The notes: generated by a model from the sequence alone, not told the origin. A DNA stretch of 64,000 nucleotides from Streptomyces sp. NWU339 (GCF_003143855.1 NZ_QFRK01000042.1:1-64000); one strand, 5' to 3'. Numbered from the stretch's first letter, positions 1 to 8,452 are shown. Made by a program: numbers and translations.

Positions 1-8
1 CGAGAATC

Positions 9-201
9 TCGCATCAGATGCGGGGCTCGGAGAGGAACGACAGGTCAGCCATCCGATTGAGTGAAGCGGAACGACACGGGTCCGGCCCGTCCGCTACCGT
101 CTCGGCAGGCATGCGGTGAGCCCTCTATCCGCTGATCAGCGACTTCCTGGCGCCTGACCGGCCAGCGCGGCGCAAGATGCCTCCAGTTCGCGTCAGATGC
201 G
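9..201. repeat. Two near-identical 14-mers at the left edge
   Basis: The 14-mer at 9-22 (tcgcatcagatgcg) recurs at 188-201 with one mismatch, and each has a short inverted repeat (CGCA/TGCG) around TCAGA. They lie just beyond the 3' end of the integrase gene, where attachment or accessory sites often occur. No tRNA 3' end is visible, so an att role is inference only. I see no gene in the rest of 1-271. Confidence 0.3.
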
Positions 202-271
202 ATTCGCGCCGGTTCCGAGATACGCGCCAAAGGGGCAACGGGATGATCTTGAAGCCCTGATCCGCTCGGAT

Positions 272-1459
272 TTACGTACGGCGGCGTGCAGCGGGGTCGC
301 GTCCGGCGACGTGTCGGGCGACCGCGTCGACGCCGGGGCGGGCGTATCGCTCCAGGGGGCGGACGGAGGCGTGGCGGGCGCGGGCCAGCAGCATCGGGGT
401 CGAGGTGCCGTTCTCGGCGTCGTGGGTGAGTGCGCTGTGGCGGAGCCGGTACAGCGTGAAGCCGTCCAGGTTCTCGATGTCCTCGGGTGAGGCGAGCGGG
501 TTGGCCAGCAGTCGGGTGTTCTCTTCGAAGATCTCCTCGGCCCGGCGGTAGGAGAGCCGGGCCCGTCCGGTCTCGGGGCACACGTCCAGCGTCGGTGTCC
601 CGGCCGGGGCCTTGCGGTCGGTGAGGAACAGCGGGCCGCGGGTGCGGCGGGCGATGAGGCGGGGCAGCAGCTGGGCGGTGCCGGACTGCCAGTGAATCCA
701 CTCGGTCGCCCCGCCCTTGGCGGTGATCCTGCCGCGTTTGTCCTGCGGGTGCAGGTCTTCCACGTTCAGGCACAGCACCTCGTCGGCCCGTGCGGCACTT
801 TCGTAAAGGAGCTTCCAGAACGTCTTCTCCCGCAGGGCGACATCCAGGCGCCACAGGGCGGCGATCTGGTTCTCTGCCAGGGCCTTGGTGCGGTCGGGCG
901 GCGCCGGCCGCCGCTCGATGCCGATCGTTGGGTCGGCTTCGATCCAGCCCTGGCGTTGCCACCGGCAGATCGCTTTGCGCGTGATGGACAGTTCGCGGTT
1001 GACGGTGTCGGCGTCCATCTCGTCCGCCCGCGCCGCCGCCAGTTCGGCGAGCACCTCCGGAAGCGCCGGGTCGTCGATCGCGGCGACAGGGAACTGGGGC
1101 GGCTTCGCGCCCCGGCGGGCGGGCCCCGTCGGCGCAGGCTCGCCGGCGAGCATCCACCCCCACGTCGTCAGCGAGATCCGGTAGATCCGCGCCGAGGACT
1201 TCGCGATGCCCGCACCAGTGAGGTACCGCTCGACTGCCGCGGTGTATGACGGCGGCGGGGCGGACAGGGGCACGACCCGGGCGCGCGGCAGACGGAGCGC
1301 GCCCCCGCTCCCAAGTTCGGTCACCGGTTCGATCGTCACGCCTGCCCTGCCCTTCCAGTGCTGCCGCAGTAAATGCGTATACCTCACCTGCGGCAGCCGG
1401 AGAGCCCGCCGCAGGTCGCGATGATCACGGTAAGGACTCTGCCGCAGTAAATCCGGCAT
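272..1459 (-). CDS. Tyrosine recombinase / site-specific integrase
   Basis: This 395-residue protein has an N-terminal SAM-like core-binding region (about 75-190) and a C-terminal catalytic domain (about 195-385). The active-site set is visible: Arg in ESAARADEV, a beta-hairpin Lys (TAKGG), the H-x-x-R block TLYRLRHSAL, the second His in RARHASVRPL and a Tyr in LERYARPG. Its ATG (1459) directly follows the stop of the WYL gene, so the two are probably co-transcribed. The start lies inside a perfect palindrome. Two Leu codons near the start (GAT TTA and CAT TTA) are TTA, which in Streptomyces implies dependence on the bldA tRNA. It resembles integrases of chromosomal islands, but the element ends are not identified. 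Confidence 0.85.
   Translation of the reverse strand: MPDLLRQSPYRDHRDLRRALRLPQVRYTHLLRQHWKGRAGVTIEPVTELGSGGALRLPRARVVPLSAPPPSYTAAVERYLTGAGIAKSSARIYRISLTTWGWMLAGEPAPTGPARRGAKPPQFPVAAIDDPALPEVLAELAAARADEMDADTVNRELSITRKAICRWQRQGWIEADPTIGIERRPAPPDRTKALAENQIAALWRLDVALREKTFWKLLYESAARADEVLCLNVEDLHPQDKRGRITAKGGATEWIHWQSGTAQLLPRLIARRTRGPLFLTDRKAPAGTPTLDVCPETGRARLSYRRAEEIFEENTRLLANPLASPEDIENLDGFTLYRLRHSALTHDAENGTSTPMLLARARHASVRPLERYARPGVDAVARHVAGRDPAARRRT
1361..1396. repeat. Imperfect copy of the integrase-start palindrome
   Basis: The arm ctgccgcagtaaat at 1361-1374 is identical to the arm at 1439-1452. The opposite arm is shorter (ctgcggcag, 1388-1396). The second copy lies 78 bp away, inside the integrase reading frame, and encodes a repeated HLLRQ-type peptide including a TTA codon. 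Confidence 0.6.
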
Positions 1460-1471
1460 TTACTGCGGCAG
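1439..1471. repeat. Perfect 14+14 bp palindrome spanning regulator stop and integrase start
   Basis: Arms at 1439-1452 and 1458-1471 are exact reverse complements (ctgccgcagtaaat) around the spacer ccggc. The WYL stop (1460-1462) and the integrase ATG (1457-1459) both lie within it. The size resembles a tyrosine-recombinase core site (about 13-bp arms and a 7-bp spacer) as much as a repressor operator. The function is inferred. Confidence 0.65.
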
Positions 1472-2434
1472 TTCTTCCGGTCCCCGCTGGGCGGCTGCGG
1501 TGAGCTGGGCGGCCAGATCCTTGAGCGCCTGCCGTAGTTCGTCGGGATGGTGGATGGTGAAGGGCCACTCCAGGGAGGCGAGCATGTGGGCCATGCCGTC
1601 CAGCCGTTCTGCCCGTGCGTGCATGAGAACGCCGGTGGGCTGGGCGGTGAGGGTCACCGCTGAGCGAGGTAGCCGGCGAGCGATCTCATCGAGGGGGCCA
1701 TGGATCGTCACCTCGACCTGCCAGCGGTAGGGCCCCTGAGCGAGGGTCGAGGTCAGGTGGGCCACGGGGTCGAAGCCGTCGGGTGCGGTGAAGCTGTCGG
1801 CTCGGGAGGTGACAGAGGCGATGCGGTCGATGCGGAAGGTACGCAGGCTGTCGCGGAGGTGGTCGTGGCCGACGACGTACCAGCGGCCGGTGTGGAAGAC
1901 CACGCCGTATGGGTCGATGTCGCGTTCGGTGTGTTCCTGGCGCCAGGACTGGTGGCTGATACCGACAGTCGTGTGGGCGCGGGAGGCCTGGGCCAGTGCC
2001 AGCAGGACGCCGGTTCCGGGTGCCTGCCCGATCACGGCGTGGGCGGTGAAGGACAGGGTCTCCCGCATGGCGGCGAGCGGTTCGCGCAGGGCGTGCGGAA
2101 GCACCCGCTCGATCTTGGCCAAGGCACCGGCACTGGCCGGCGCGGCAGTGCCCATGCCCAGACGTTCTGCCGCGAGCAGGCCAAGGACGACGGCGAGGGC
2201 CTCGTCATTGGTGAGGACCAGAGGTGGCATGCGGTAGCCGCGGGCCAGTCGGTAGCCGCCGTAGCGGCCGCGTTCGGCCTCCACGGGGATGCCCAAGTCG
2301 CGAAGGTGAGCCGTGTAGCGGCGCACGGTGCGGACGTCGGTGTCCAGGCGGTCGGCCAGCTCCGCCCCGGTGAGCCGGACGTTGGACTGGAGGAGTTCCA
2401 GCAGGGTCAGCACACGGGTGAGGGGATGCGACAT
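1460..2434 (-). CDS. YafY/DeoR-type HTH regulator with WYL domain
   Basis: This 324-residue protein has an N-terminal helix-turn-helix (about 1-60, with TGAELADRLDTDVRTVRRY) followed by a WYL ligand-sensing domain (about 140-315). The pattern GRWYVVGHDHLRD-SLRTFRIDRI is typical of the family. It is divergent from the hydrolase at 2514, with a 79-bp shared promoter region, so regulation of that gene is likely. Its TAA stop abuts the integrase start without a gap. Family assignment is firm; target and ligand are unknown. Confidence 0.88.
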   Translation of the reverse strand: MSHPLTRVLTLLELLQSNVRLTGAELADRLDTDVRTVRRYTAHLRDLGIPVEAERGRYGGYRLARGYRMPPLVLTNDEALAVVLGLLAAERLGMGTAAPASAGALAKIERVLPHALREPLAAMRETLSFTAHAVIGQAPGTGVLLALAQASRAHTTVGISHQSWRQEHTERDIDPYGVVFHTGRWYVVGHDHLRDSLRTFRIDRIASVTSRADSFTAPDGFDPVAHLTSTLAQGPYRWQVEVTIHGPLDEIARRLPRSAVTLTAQPTGVLMHARAERLDGMAHMLASLEWPFTIHHPDELRQALKDLAAQLTAAAQRGPEELPQ

Positions 2435-2513
2435 GGATCACTCGGCATTTCAGGGCGGAATCTGTCCTGTATCGACCTTACGCTCCCCGCAGCACCTACT
2501 TCTGGGAGATCAC

Positions 2514-3248
2514 ATGACCACCTTCGTACTCGTTCCCGGCGCCTGGCTCGGGGCGTGGGCCTGGGAAGACACCGCCCGCGCGCTGCGCGAGCGCGGCCAC
2601 ACGGCGCTGCCGCTGACACTGACGGGCCTGGCCGAGCACGCAGACCAGGGCGGACCCGAGACGGACCTGGACACGCACATCGCGGACATCACCGGCTTCG
2701 TCGAGCGGAACGATCTGCGCGACGTCACGCTGGTCGCCCACAGCTACGCGGCTGCCCCGGTGACCGGGGCAGCCGGACGTCTCGACGACCGGCTGGAGCG
2801 CGTGATCTACGTGGACAGCGCCCCGTTCGCCGCAGGCATGTGCATGCTCGACCTCATGCCACCGCAGGCAGCGGACCAGCTGCGCCAGCAGGTCGACGCT
2901 TCCGGCGACGGGTGGCGGCTACCGATGCCGCCCTTTGAGGTCCTGGGCTTGTCCAGCAGCCTCGACGGGCTCGATGAGGGCCAGCGGAACGCTCTGCGCA
3001 CGCGTGCCACCCCTCAGCCGTTCGGCACTTTCACCCAGCGTCTCGCCGGCCCGGCCGAGCCCGGTCCCGGTGTGGACCGTGTCCTGATCGCCTGCCGTGA
3101 CTTCACGGGGCTGCTGGAAACCGGGGTGCCGATGCTGGCCTACCTGAACCAGCCGCCGTGGCGGCGCCTCGACCTGCCCACCGGGCACTGGCCGATGCTG
3201 TCCGCGCCCGCCGAACTCGCCCGCGTCCTCGACAAGGCCGTCTCCTGA
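2514..3248 (+). CDS. Alpha/beta-fold hydrolase (esterase-like)
   Basis: This 244-residue cytoplasmic protein begins with the oxyanion-hole segment VLVPGAWLGAW typical of the plant methyl-esterase/hydroxynitrile-lyase-like branch of alpha/beta hydrolases. The nucleophile elbow is AHSYA (about residue 82) and the catalytic His is in TGHWPM near the C-terminus. The ATG at 2514 is chosen because it follows TGGGAG and gives the usual family length. Pairing with a divergent WYL/YafY regulator is a common arrangement. The substrate cannot be told. Confidence 0.85.
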   Translation: MTTFVLVPGAWLGAWAWEDTARALRERGHTALPLTLTGLAEHADQGGPETDLDTHIADITGFVERNDLRDVTLVAHSYAAAPVTGAAGRLDDRLERVIYVDSAPFAAGMCMLDLMPPQAADQLRQQVDASGDGWRLPMPPFEVLGLSSSLDGLDEGQRNALRTRATPQPFGTFTQRLAGPAEPGPGVDRVLIACRDFTGLLETGVPMLAYLNQPPWRRLDLPTGHWPMLSAPAELARVLDKAVS

Positions 3249-3274
3249 CCACGCTGGATGAGAGGCACAGCCCG

Positions 3275-3556
3275 ATGCCTGACCACGAATGCCTCCGCAG
3301 GCTGCGGGCCTGTGCGCAGGCCCTGGCCGGCGGAGCACGGGAGGCCTCTGCCGAGGCGGTCGTCCGCCGGGTCTTCGCTATCCAGGCCCAGGACGCCACG
3401 GCCGCCGACCTGGGCATCCGGGTACGCGGCCGGGACATCACCGCCCAGGCCATCCGCACGGCACATGCGACATCCCGTGGGTTCGTCCCGGCTTTCCTCT
3501 CTCGTTGCCGCAGGTCAGCCCGGCAGACGGGAGCGATGGATCCGCACAGATCATGA
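3275..3556 (+). pseudogene. Truncated winged-helix DNA-binding domain protein
   Basis: About the first 65 residues (ALAGGAREASAEAVVRRVF, then IQAQDATAADLGIRVRG) match the start of the large HTH_42/YcaQ-like family, in which a 'VGLQAQ-D-RAA' motif is typical. Members are 330-400 residues, whereas this frame stops after 93, and the last 20 residues have no family character. The gene therefore appears to have lost its 3' part. It lies 26 bp after the hydrolase stop, so it may once have been its operon partner. The identification rests on a short stretch. Confidence 0.5.
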
Positions 3557-3591
3557 TGGGCCTTCGGGATTCCTGAAGAACCATCATGATC
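3549..3591. repeat. 43-bp palindrome (hairpin)
   Basis: Outer arms gatcatgatgg (3549-3559) and ccatcatgatc (3581-3591) are perfect. An inner stem cttc-g-gga / tcc-t-gaag (3562-3578) pairs too, with a G-U pair in RNA. There is no T-run. It lies where the winged-helix gene is broken, so it may be a terminator, an element end or a deletion junction. Confidence 0.6.
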
Positions 3592-3725
3592 CCTCCACGG
3601 ACGCACGGGCCGAGGGCGACGAGGTGCCTGGTCAGGCCCCATGCCGGGGAGCCGAGGGGCACGGCGAACTCGCGGGATGTTGCACAGTCCTGGGCCGTTC
3701 CCGTGGAAGCTGTGGCCAGGCTTCG

Positions 3726-4532
3726 CTACGACGGAGCTTCTTCGTCAGCAGCGGGTTGCAGCCAGTCGCTGTCGGGACGAGCCAGCAGCCGGGCGTTGTT
3801 GTATGCCATGGCGGTGGTGAGAACCGTGTGGCCACGGTAGAACTCCCCTTGCCGGGAGGCCACCAGCGCGAGGTCCACCACGCTGGCGTCGAGGAGTGAC
3901 AGCGGGAGCAGAAGCTGAACCGTGTCCTGTGCCGGGTACCAGGTGGGCACTGCTGCCTTGTAGTTGCGGCGAACTCGGTCCTCCGCTCCATCGATGGCCC
4001 CCTTCAACGCCATGCGTGCAAGGTGGGGGTTTCCCTGGAGTGTTGCGGGAAATCGGGCAAGGTTTCCCTGGTCGTCGAGGATGTGGTCCACGCTGACAAC
4101 GAGTTCCCGACGCCAGTCGTAGATGTAGTCTGCTGGGTTGTCGGTGTAGGTCACGAAGTCGGGACGCAGGGAGGGCGGGAAGTGATCCATGAAGTCGCGC
4201 TTGCTCTCCAGACGCCAGTCGACGAAAACCCACGGCTGGCTGTCGGGCCGGTCGTTACGTCGGAAGAGCCCGTAGATCGTCTCCTGCCGCGCAGTTGCCA
4301 GTCCTGTATTGAAGGCGGAGTAGGACCCATCACTGCTCGTCGAGATCTTGCCCTGCTGGTGTGCGCGCTCGAACGTCCATCGGATGTAATTGCGCAGGAT
4401 GCGGTTGCCGCTCGCTGAGTCTGCCTCCCGCCCGTCCCAGTTCTCAGGCTCCGCTATATCCGCCAAACGGTCGAAAAGGTCGGGATCACCAGCGCCCTCG
4501 CGAAGACTGGCGCTCGATCGAACCTTCCCCAT
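3726..4532 (-). CDS. DUF3825-domain protein, N-terminally shortened
   Basis: The 268 residues correspond almost entirely to DUF3825. The motifs ILRNYIRWTFERAHQQGKI, FNTGLAT-RQE-IYGLF, VRRNYKAAVPTWYP, LLLPLSLLDASVVDLALV and the C-terminal GHTVLTTAMAYNNARLLARP-DSDWL are diagnostic. The same frame continues upstream of the ATG with a conserved LYEYAH segment and a Pro/Thr-rich linker to an in-frame TGA at 4632-4634. The annotated ATG is therefore probably an internal Met of an originally longer gene. The domain's biochemical activity is unknown. It follows a HEPN gene, a setting common in defence or conflict loci. Confidence 0.75.
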   Translation of the reverse strand: MGKVRSSASLREGAGDPDLFDRLADIAEPENWDGREADSASGNRILRNYIRWTFERAHQQGKISTSSDGSYSAFNTGLATARQETIYGLFRRNDRPDSQPWVFVDWRLESKRDFMDHFPPSLRPDFVTYTDNPADYIYDWRRELVVSVDHILDDQGNLARFPATLQGNPHLARMALKGAIDGAEDRVRRNYKAAVPTWYPAQDTVQLLLPLSLLDASVVDLALVASRQGEFYRGHTVLTTAMAYNNARLLARPDSDWLQPAADEEAPS

Positions 4533-4631
4533 GTGCGCGTACTCGTAGAGCGCGTTGCCAGACAGTCCAGACGGACGGGGTGGTCGTGCCGTAGGCGTCG
4601 GCGGTGCCGGAGGCGTCGCGCTGTCGAAGTG

Positions 4632-4945
4632 CTACTTCAGACGAGCAAGGTCTGCTGGTGACGCCAAGGGGCGGTTCTCGCTGGTCACAGGAACTCTCTC
4701 AAGATCGCATGTCGGAAGTGCCCGCCAGTCTTTCTCATATGACTGGGCATCGTCAGGGGCTTCATGAGGTGCCGTTTGCCGATGTCCTCGGCGAGGATGC
4801 GGTAGACGGTGGCGACCGAGGGTCGTTTGCCCTGGTTCTCGCCCGAGGTGATTGTCTGAGAGGCAAAGGGCCACCGGAGCCGTTGCTGTACAGCAGCGGA
4901 GTACAGCAGCCACCGCAGCCGACCGCCAGAAACCGAGGTGGTCAT
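4632..4945 (-). pseudogene. Degraded 5' part of the DUF3825 gene or a small intervening gene
   Basis: An ATG at 4945 overlaps the HEPN stop (ATGA) and opens a frame with SGENQGKRPSVATVYRILA. That frame ends without family character. The DUF3825 frame itself is open from 4913 and contains YEKDWRALPTCDLERVPV and SENRPLASPADLARLK before a TGA at 4634. I read this as one ancestral coding region broken by a frameshift near 4740 and by the TGA. I do not recognise the N-terminal domain. Confidence 0.4.
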
Positions 4946-6331
4946 GGGCCTGGTGGTCGCCCAGGTCCGCTTCCGGGAGCGGTAGTCCGGATCAGGAAGA
5001 GGCGGGCGGCGTGGCGCAGCAGACGTTCGAGGTCGTCGACCAGGGCGCGTAGGTCGTGGGTCGTGGAGCCGTCGAGGAGGTACAGGGGTTCGGTTTCCGC
5101 GACATCACCGTGCATCTCGGTGTTGCGGCGCCGGTAGGCGTCCCGGACCAGTTGCTCGATGTGTCGGTCCTCGGTGGCCAGTTCCGGGTCGCCAGTCAGG
5201 AGTGCCTTCGCGCCGGCGACGAGGTGTTCGCGCTTGTTCTGTGTCCGGGGGGAGCCCCGGGTGCTGTATGAACAGGGACTCCGCGGTGATGCACAGGTCG
5301 ATGAGGCGGTCCTCGGGAAGGACGCGGCTGCCGGCCATGACCAGGCGGCGCAGGGCGTTTTGCAGGAACCGCATGCGCAGAATGCGGGGGTCGCTCAGGA
5401 GCGCGTACACCTCGTGCAGTTCCTCCACCTTGGCCCGGTCAACGAGGAGGGTGGGACGGCCCTCGGTGGGATGATGGACCGCGGTAAGGATGGCGGAGGC
5501 ATAGCGGTGGGCATCGAAGTCTTCCTGGTCCTGCAGGCGCATGGGGCGGCCGTAGGTGACCGAGCCGCCGCACACGACGCGCAGGGCGGTGAGCATGCGA
5601 CGGGCGGCGTCGTCGAACGGCGAGGGCGTTGCGGCGTCCGGGTGCTGGTCGCTACCGCTGTGCACGGGAAAGTCGCGTTCGAGGACAAGGGCGTTTTGGT
5701 GGAGGCGCGAGAGGATGAAGGAATTCGTACTGGTGAACTGGCCGATGGGGATGCCCATCACCCGCACGGCCTCGGACAGCTCCACATCGCTCATCGGCCG
5801 TATGGTCAGCCCGTCCGGAAGAGAGGCGCCCGCCAGAGACGGAGACATGTCGAGGCCGAGGAGAGGCACGTACTCGACCAGGCGCACGGTCTCGGTAAGA
5901 AGCCCAGCCTCCACAGCGGCGTAAGCGGCTTCGAAGGCGTCACGATCGAAGCGATATGCACGAGTCGCCTCCACCACGGGAGTCAGCAGGTACTGAACCA
6001 CGACAGTGTCGAGTTGGCGGCGGACGAGGCTGGAGGGGAACCCGACCAGGGTATCCAGCCGGGTGCAGAGCACCTCGTGGTCGTCAACGACCGCGCGCAA
6101 GGCTTGGTACTCGGGGAGGCTGCACCACCAGTCACTGGAGGAGAACTCGACCGGGTGCTGCCACAGTTCGTGCTCGTGGCCCAGAAAGACCTCCTGTTGG
6201 GAACCCTTCCAGGAGCGATAGTCCCGCTGAAGGACGAAGCGCGGTCCGCCTCCCTTCTCGGCCAGCGCATCAAGAACCGCGGTGACGAGGTTGGCGGCGG
6301 CACAGTGCAGGGGCTCATGAGCAGCGCACAT
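4942..6331 (-). pseudogene. HEPN (ApeA-like C-terminal domain) protein with frameshift
   Basis: The start at 6331 is preferred over 6355 because it follows GAGAGG. The first ~370 residues are in one frame and end with DPRILRMRFLQNALRRL and LPEDRLIDLCITAESLF, typical of ApeA-like HEPN domains. The domain then continues one frame over: REHLVAGAKALLTGDPEL, then YRRRNTEMHGDV, then DDLERLLRHAARLFLI. RNTEMH is the R-x4-H motif of HEPN ribonucleases. The shift maps to GGGGGG at 5247-5252. The restored frame ends at TGA 4942-4944, overlapping the next ATG. The cause may be a real mutation, a homopolymer sequencing error or recoding. Confidence 0.65.
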
Positions 6332-6539
6332 CGGAGGCCTCTCGGGCAGGAACATGCTGGGGAGCAGGGCCCGCCGTCAGGCGAACAGATAAACATGCCA
6401 GATCCAGCCGACACCGTGCCGGTCATTTCTGCTCACCGGAAGCGAGGGGCTTCTCCTGAGGCAGACCCACGAGTTCCTGGAGGTTGCTGTACAGCACGGA
6501 AGCACCGCAACCGCGACCACCACCCGTGACCGTAGTGTC

Positions 6540-7183
6540 GTGCTCATCATCGCCGCGATCCTGCTGGTTCTCAAGAACGCGGCCCGCGAGGTCTACTGGG
6601 GCGTGTGCCCGGTACACGGCAACACGCTGCGCGGGACCGGCGGCCGCACTTGGTGCACCGACCCAAACTGCGCCAGGTCCTGGGACTACGACCGGCTCGG
6701 CAACGCCTGTGGAGAGCCCGCCACGCACACGATCACCGACGCCGAAGGCGGGACGATCCGGGCCTGCGACGGTCAGGCCAAGGACGCGGCCAACCGTCTC
6801 GACGGAGCCGTCACCACCACGCTGTCGTCCGACGCCGGCGACGCCCAGGAAGGAAGGACCGTGGCCACCGACTACGCCGAGCTCTGGAAGGCGCTGAACC
6901 CGCGTCAGCAGTTCTACCTGAAGACCATCTTCGAGGAGGACCGGGCGCGGGAGGCCGCGCAGCGCGCTGCGGGCGCCTCGGGGAACTGGAACCGCACTCC
7001 CGCCTCCGAGTGGCGCGCGATCGACGCGTACCACGAACCGGTCGTACCCGACCTGGTGGGCCGTACGGAGTTCCAGATCCGTTGGCGCGGGACCGGGCAC
7101 CACGACCAGGGCACCGGTTCCACCATCAAGGTCCTGGTGGAACACGACCTGATCACCCACGACGACCGGGCCACCCCTGGGCT
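6540..7183 (+). pseudogene. Membrane/Cys-rich and winged-helix-like protein truncated by the IS
   Basis: The frame has a hydrophobic segment (VLIIAAILLVLKNAA), then CPVHG and CTDPNCARSWDYDRL, a possible zinc-binding region. After a linker comes LWKALNPRQQFYLKTIFEED and a segment seen in plasmid- and phage-linked Streptomyces proteins. A strong internal signal (AGGAAGGA then GTG at 6861, same frame) suggests that the second half could be its own gene. The coding sequence runs into the left end of the IS at 7184, so the C-terminus is lost. I cannot assign a function. Confidence 0.45.
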
Positions 7184-7241
7184 TGATCCGCTTTGGCGGG
7201 CATCTGAGATCAGGGGTTGAGTCCCCGGAAGGATGTCCACC

Positions 7242-7550
7242 ATGGAGAGCACGAGGAAGAAGAAGCCGCGTCCTCGCCGCTCGTTCACGCCGGAGTTCAA
7301 GACCGAGATCGTCGAGCTGTGCCGACGTGGTGACCGCTCCATCGGCCAGGTCGCCAAGGGCTTCGACCTGACCGAGACCGCGGTGCGCGACCGGGTCAGG
7401 CAGGCCGAGGTCGACGCCGGCGAGCGCGACGGCCTGACCAGCGGTGAGCGCGAGGAGCTGGCCCGGCTGCGGCGGGAGAACCGCCGGCTGCGGGAGGACG
7501 GGGAGGTCCTCAAGCGGGCCACGGCTTTCTTCGCGACGGAGACCCGGTGA
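7242..7550 (+). CDS. IS3-family transposase OrfA
   Basis: This 102-residue protein has a helix-turn-helix of the HTH_Tnp_1 type (RRSFTPEFKTEIVELC, GQVAKGFDLTETAVRDRV) followed by a leucine-zipper-like coiled coil (about 68-98, EELARLRRENRRLREDGEVL). It binds the IS ends and pairs with OrfB. The ATG at 7242 is preferred to 7233 because GGAAGG (7227-7232) would abut 7233. Its TGA overlaps the OrfB GTG. This frame is intact. Confidence 0.85.
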   Translation: MESTRKKKPRPRRSFTPEFKTEIVELCRRGDRSIGQVAKGFDLTETAVRDRVRQAEVDAGERDGLTSGEREELARLRRENRRLREDGEVLKRATAFFATETR

Positions 7551-8417
7551 CGGTGCATCCGTTCATCGAGGCGGAGAAGCAGGCAGGCCACGGCTCAAAC
7601 GCGCCTGTGAGCTGCTGAAGGTCTCCCGTGCCGCCTTCCACGCCCGCCGCACCGGCGAGCCCGGCCCCCGGGCCGTGCAGGACGCGGAGCTGACCGAGCA
7701 GATCACCGCCGTCCACGCCCGGTCCCGTGGCATCTACGGAGCCCCGCGCATCCACGCCGTCCTCCGGCGTGAGGGCACGGCCTGCGGCCGCAGACGCATC
7801 GCCCGGCTGATGCGGGCCGCCGGGCTCGCCGGCCGGCACCGCAGACGACGGCACCGCACCACGATCCCCGCCCCGCACGCGGCCAGCCGCCCGGACCTGG
7901 TCCCGCGCGCTTTCCGGCCCGACCCGACCACGACCGACGCCCGCTGGTGCGGCGACATCACCTACCTCCCACCGGCGAGGGCCGGCTGTATCTGGCCACC
8001 GTCATCGACATCGCCTCCCGGCGCGTGGTCGGCTGGGCCACCGCCGACCATTTGCGCACCGAGCTGGTTGCCGAGGCGCTGCAATCTGCCTGCCGCCGAC
8101 GCCGCCCCGCCGGGTCGGTGATCTTCCACTCCGACCGCGGCTGCCAGTACACCAGCCGTGAATTCACCTTCCTGGCAGGTGAGTTGGGTGTCCGGTTGTC
8201 GGTCGGCCGCACCGGCCGGTGCTGGGACAACGCCCTGGCCGAGTCGTTCTTCGCCACCTTGAAGAGCGAACTGTTCGGCGACCGCCCCTGGCCCAGCCGG
8301 GCCGCCGCCCACACCGCGGTCTTCGAGTGGATCGAGGGCTGGTACAACTTGCACCGGCTGCACAGCAGCCTCGGCTACCGCAGCCCCGCCGGCTACGAGG
8401 CCGGCTTGGTGGCCTGA
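7547..8417 (+). pseudogene. IS3-family transposase OrfB, two frameshifts
   Basis: The DDE catalytic core is recognisable: Asp in WCGDITYLP, Asp in IFHSDRGCQYTS and Glu in NALAESFFATLK. The coding sequence needs three frames. From GTG 7547 it reads VTVHPFIEAEKQAGHG. After a 1-nt loss near 7594 it continues as LKRACELLKVSRAAFHARR. A second 1-nt loss in a C-run near 7971 moves it into the frame carrying GRLYLATVIDIASRRVVGW to the TGA at 8415. As written no functional OrfB is made, so the copy would be immobile unless these are sequencing errors. Confidence 0.75.
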
Positions 8418-8452
8418 CCACCACACCGATGGTGTCCGTCAAAGCGGAACAA

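Larger units (their letters stand above)
7184..8451 (+). mobile_element. IS3-family insertion sequence
   Basis: The element is 1268 bp, begins TG and ends CA. Imperfect terminal inverted repeats lie at 7183-7204 and 8431-8452 (19 of 22 positions match, core TCCGCTTTG). It carries an orfA/orfB pair with GTGA overlap and a DDE integrase core. I see no clear 3-4 bp target duplication: the left flank ends ggct and the right starts agatc. The two flanking genes are unrelated, so one end has probably suffered a deletion or rearrangement. Confidence 0.85.

Noticed and set aside
1..271. tRNA gene or att site at the left edge
   Set aside because: No cloverleaf or TTCNANNC box was found, only the repeated 14-mer.
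7547..8417. Programmed frameshift in IS orfAB
   Set aside because: IS3-type recoding occurs between orfA and orfB at one site. Here both shifts are inside orfB and there is no slippery A-run, so simple mutation fits better.
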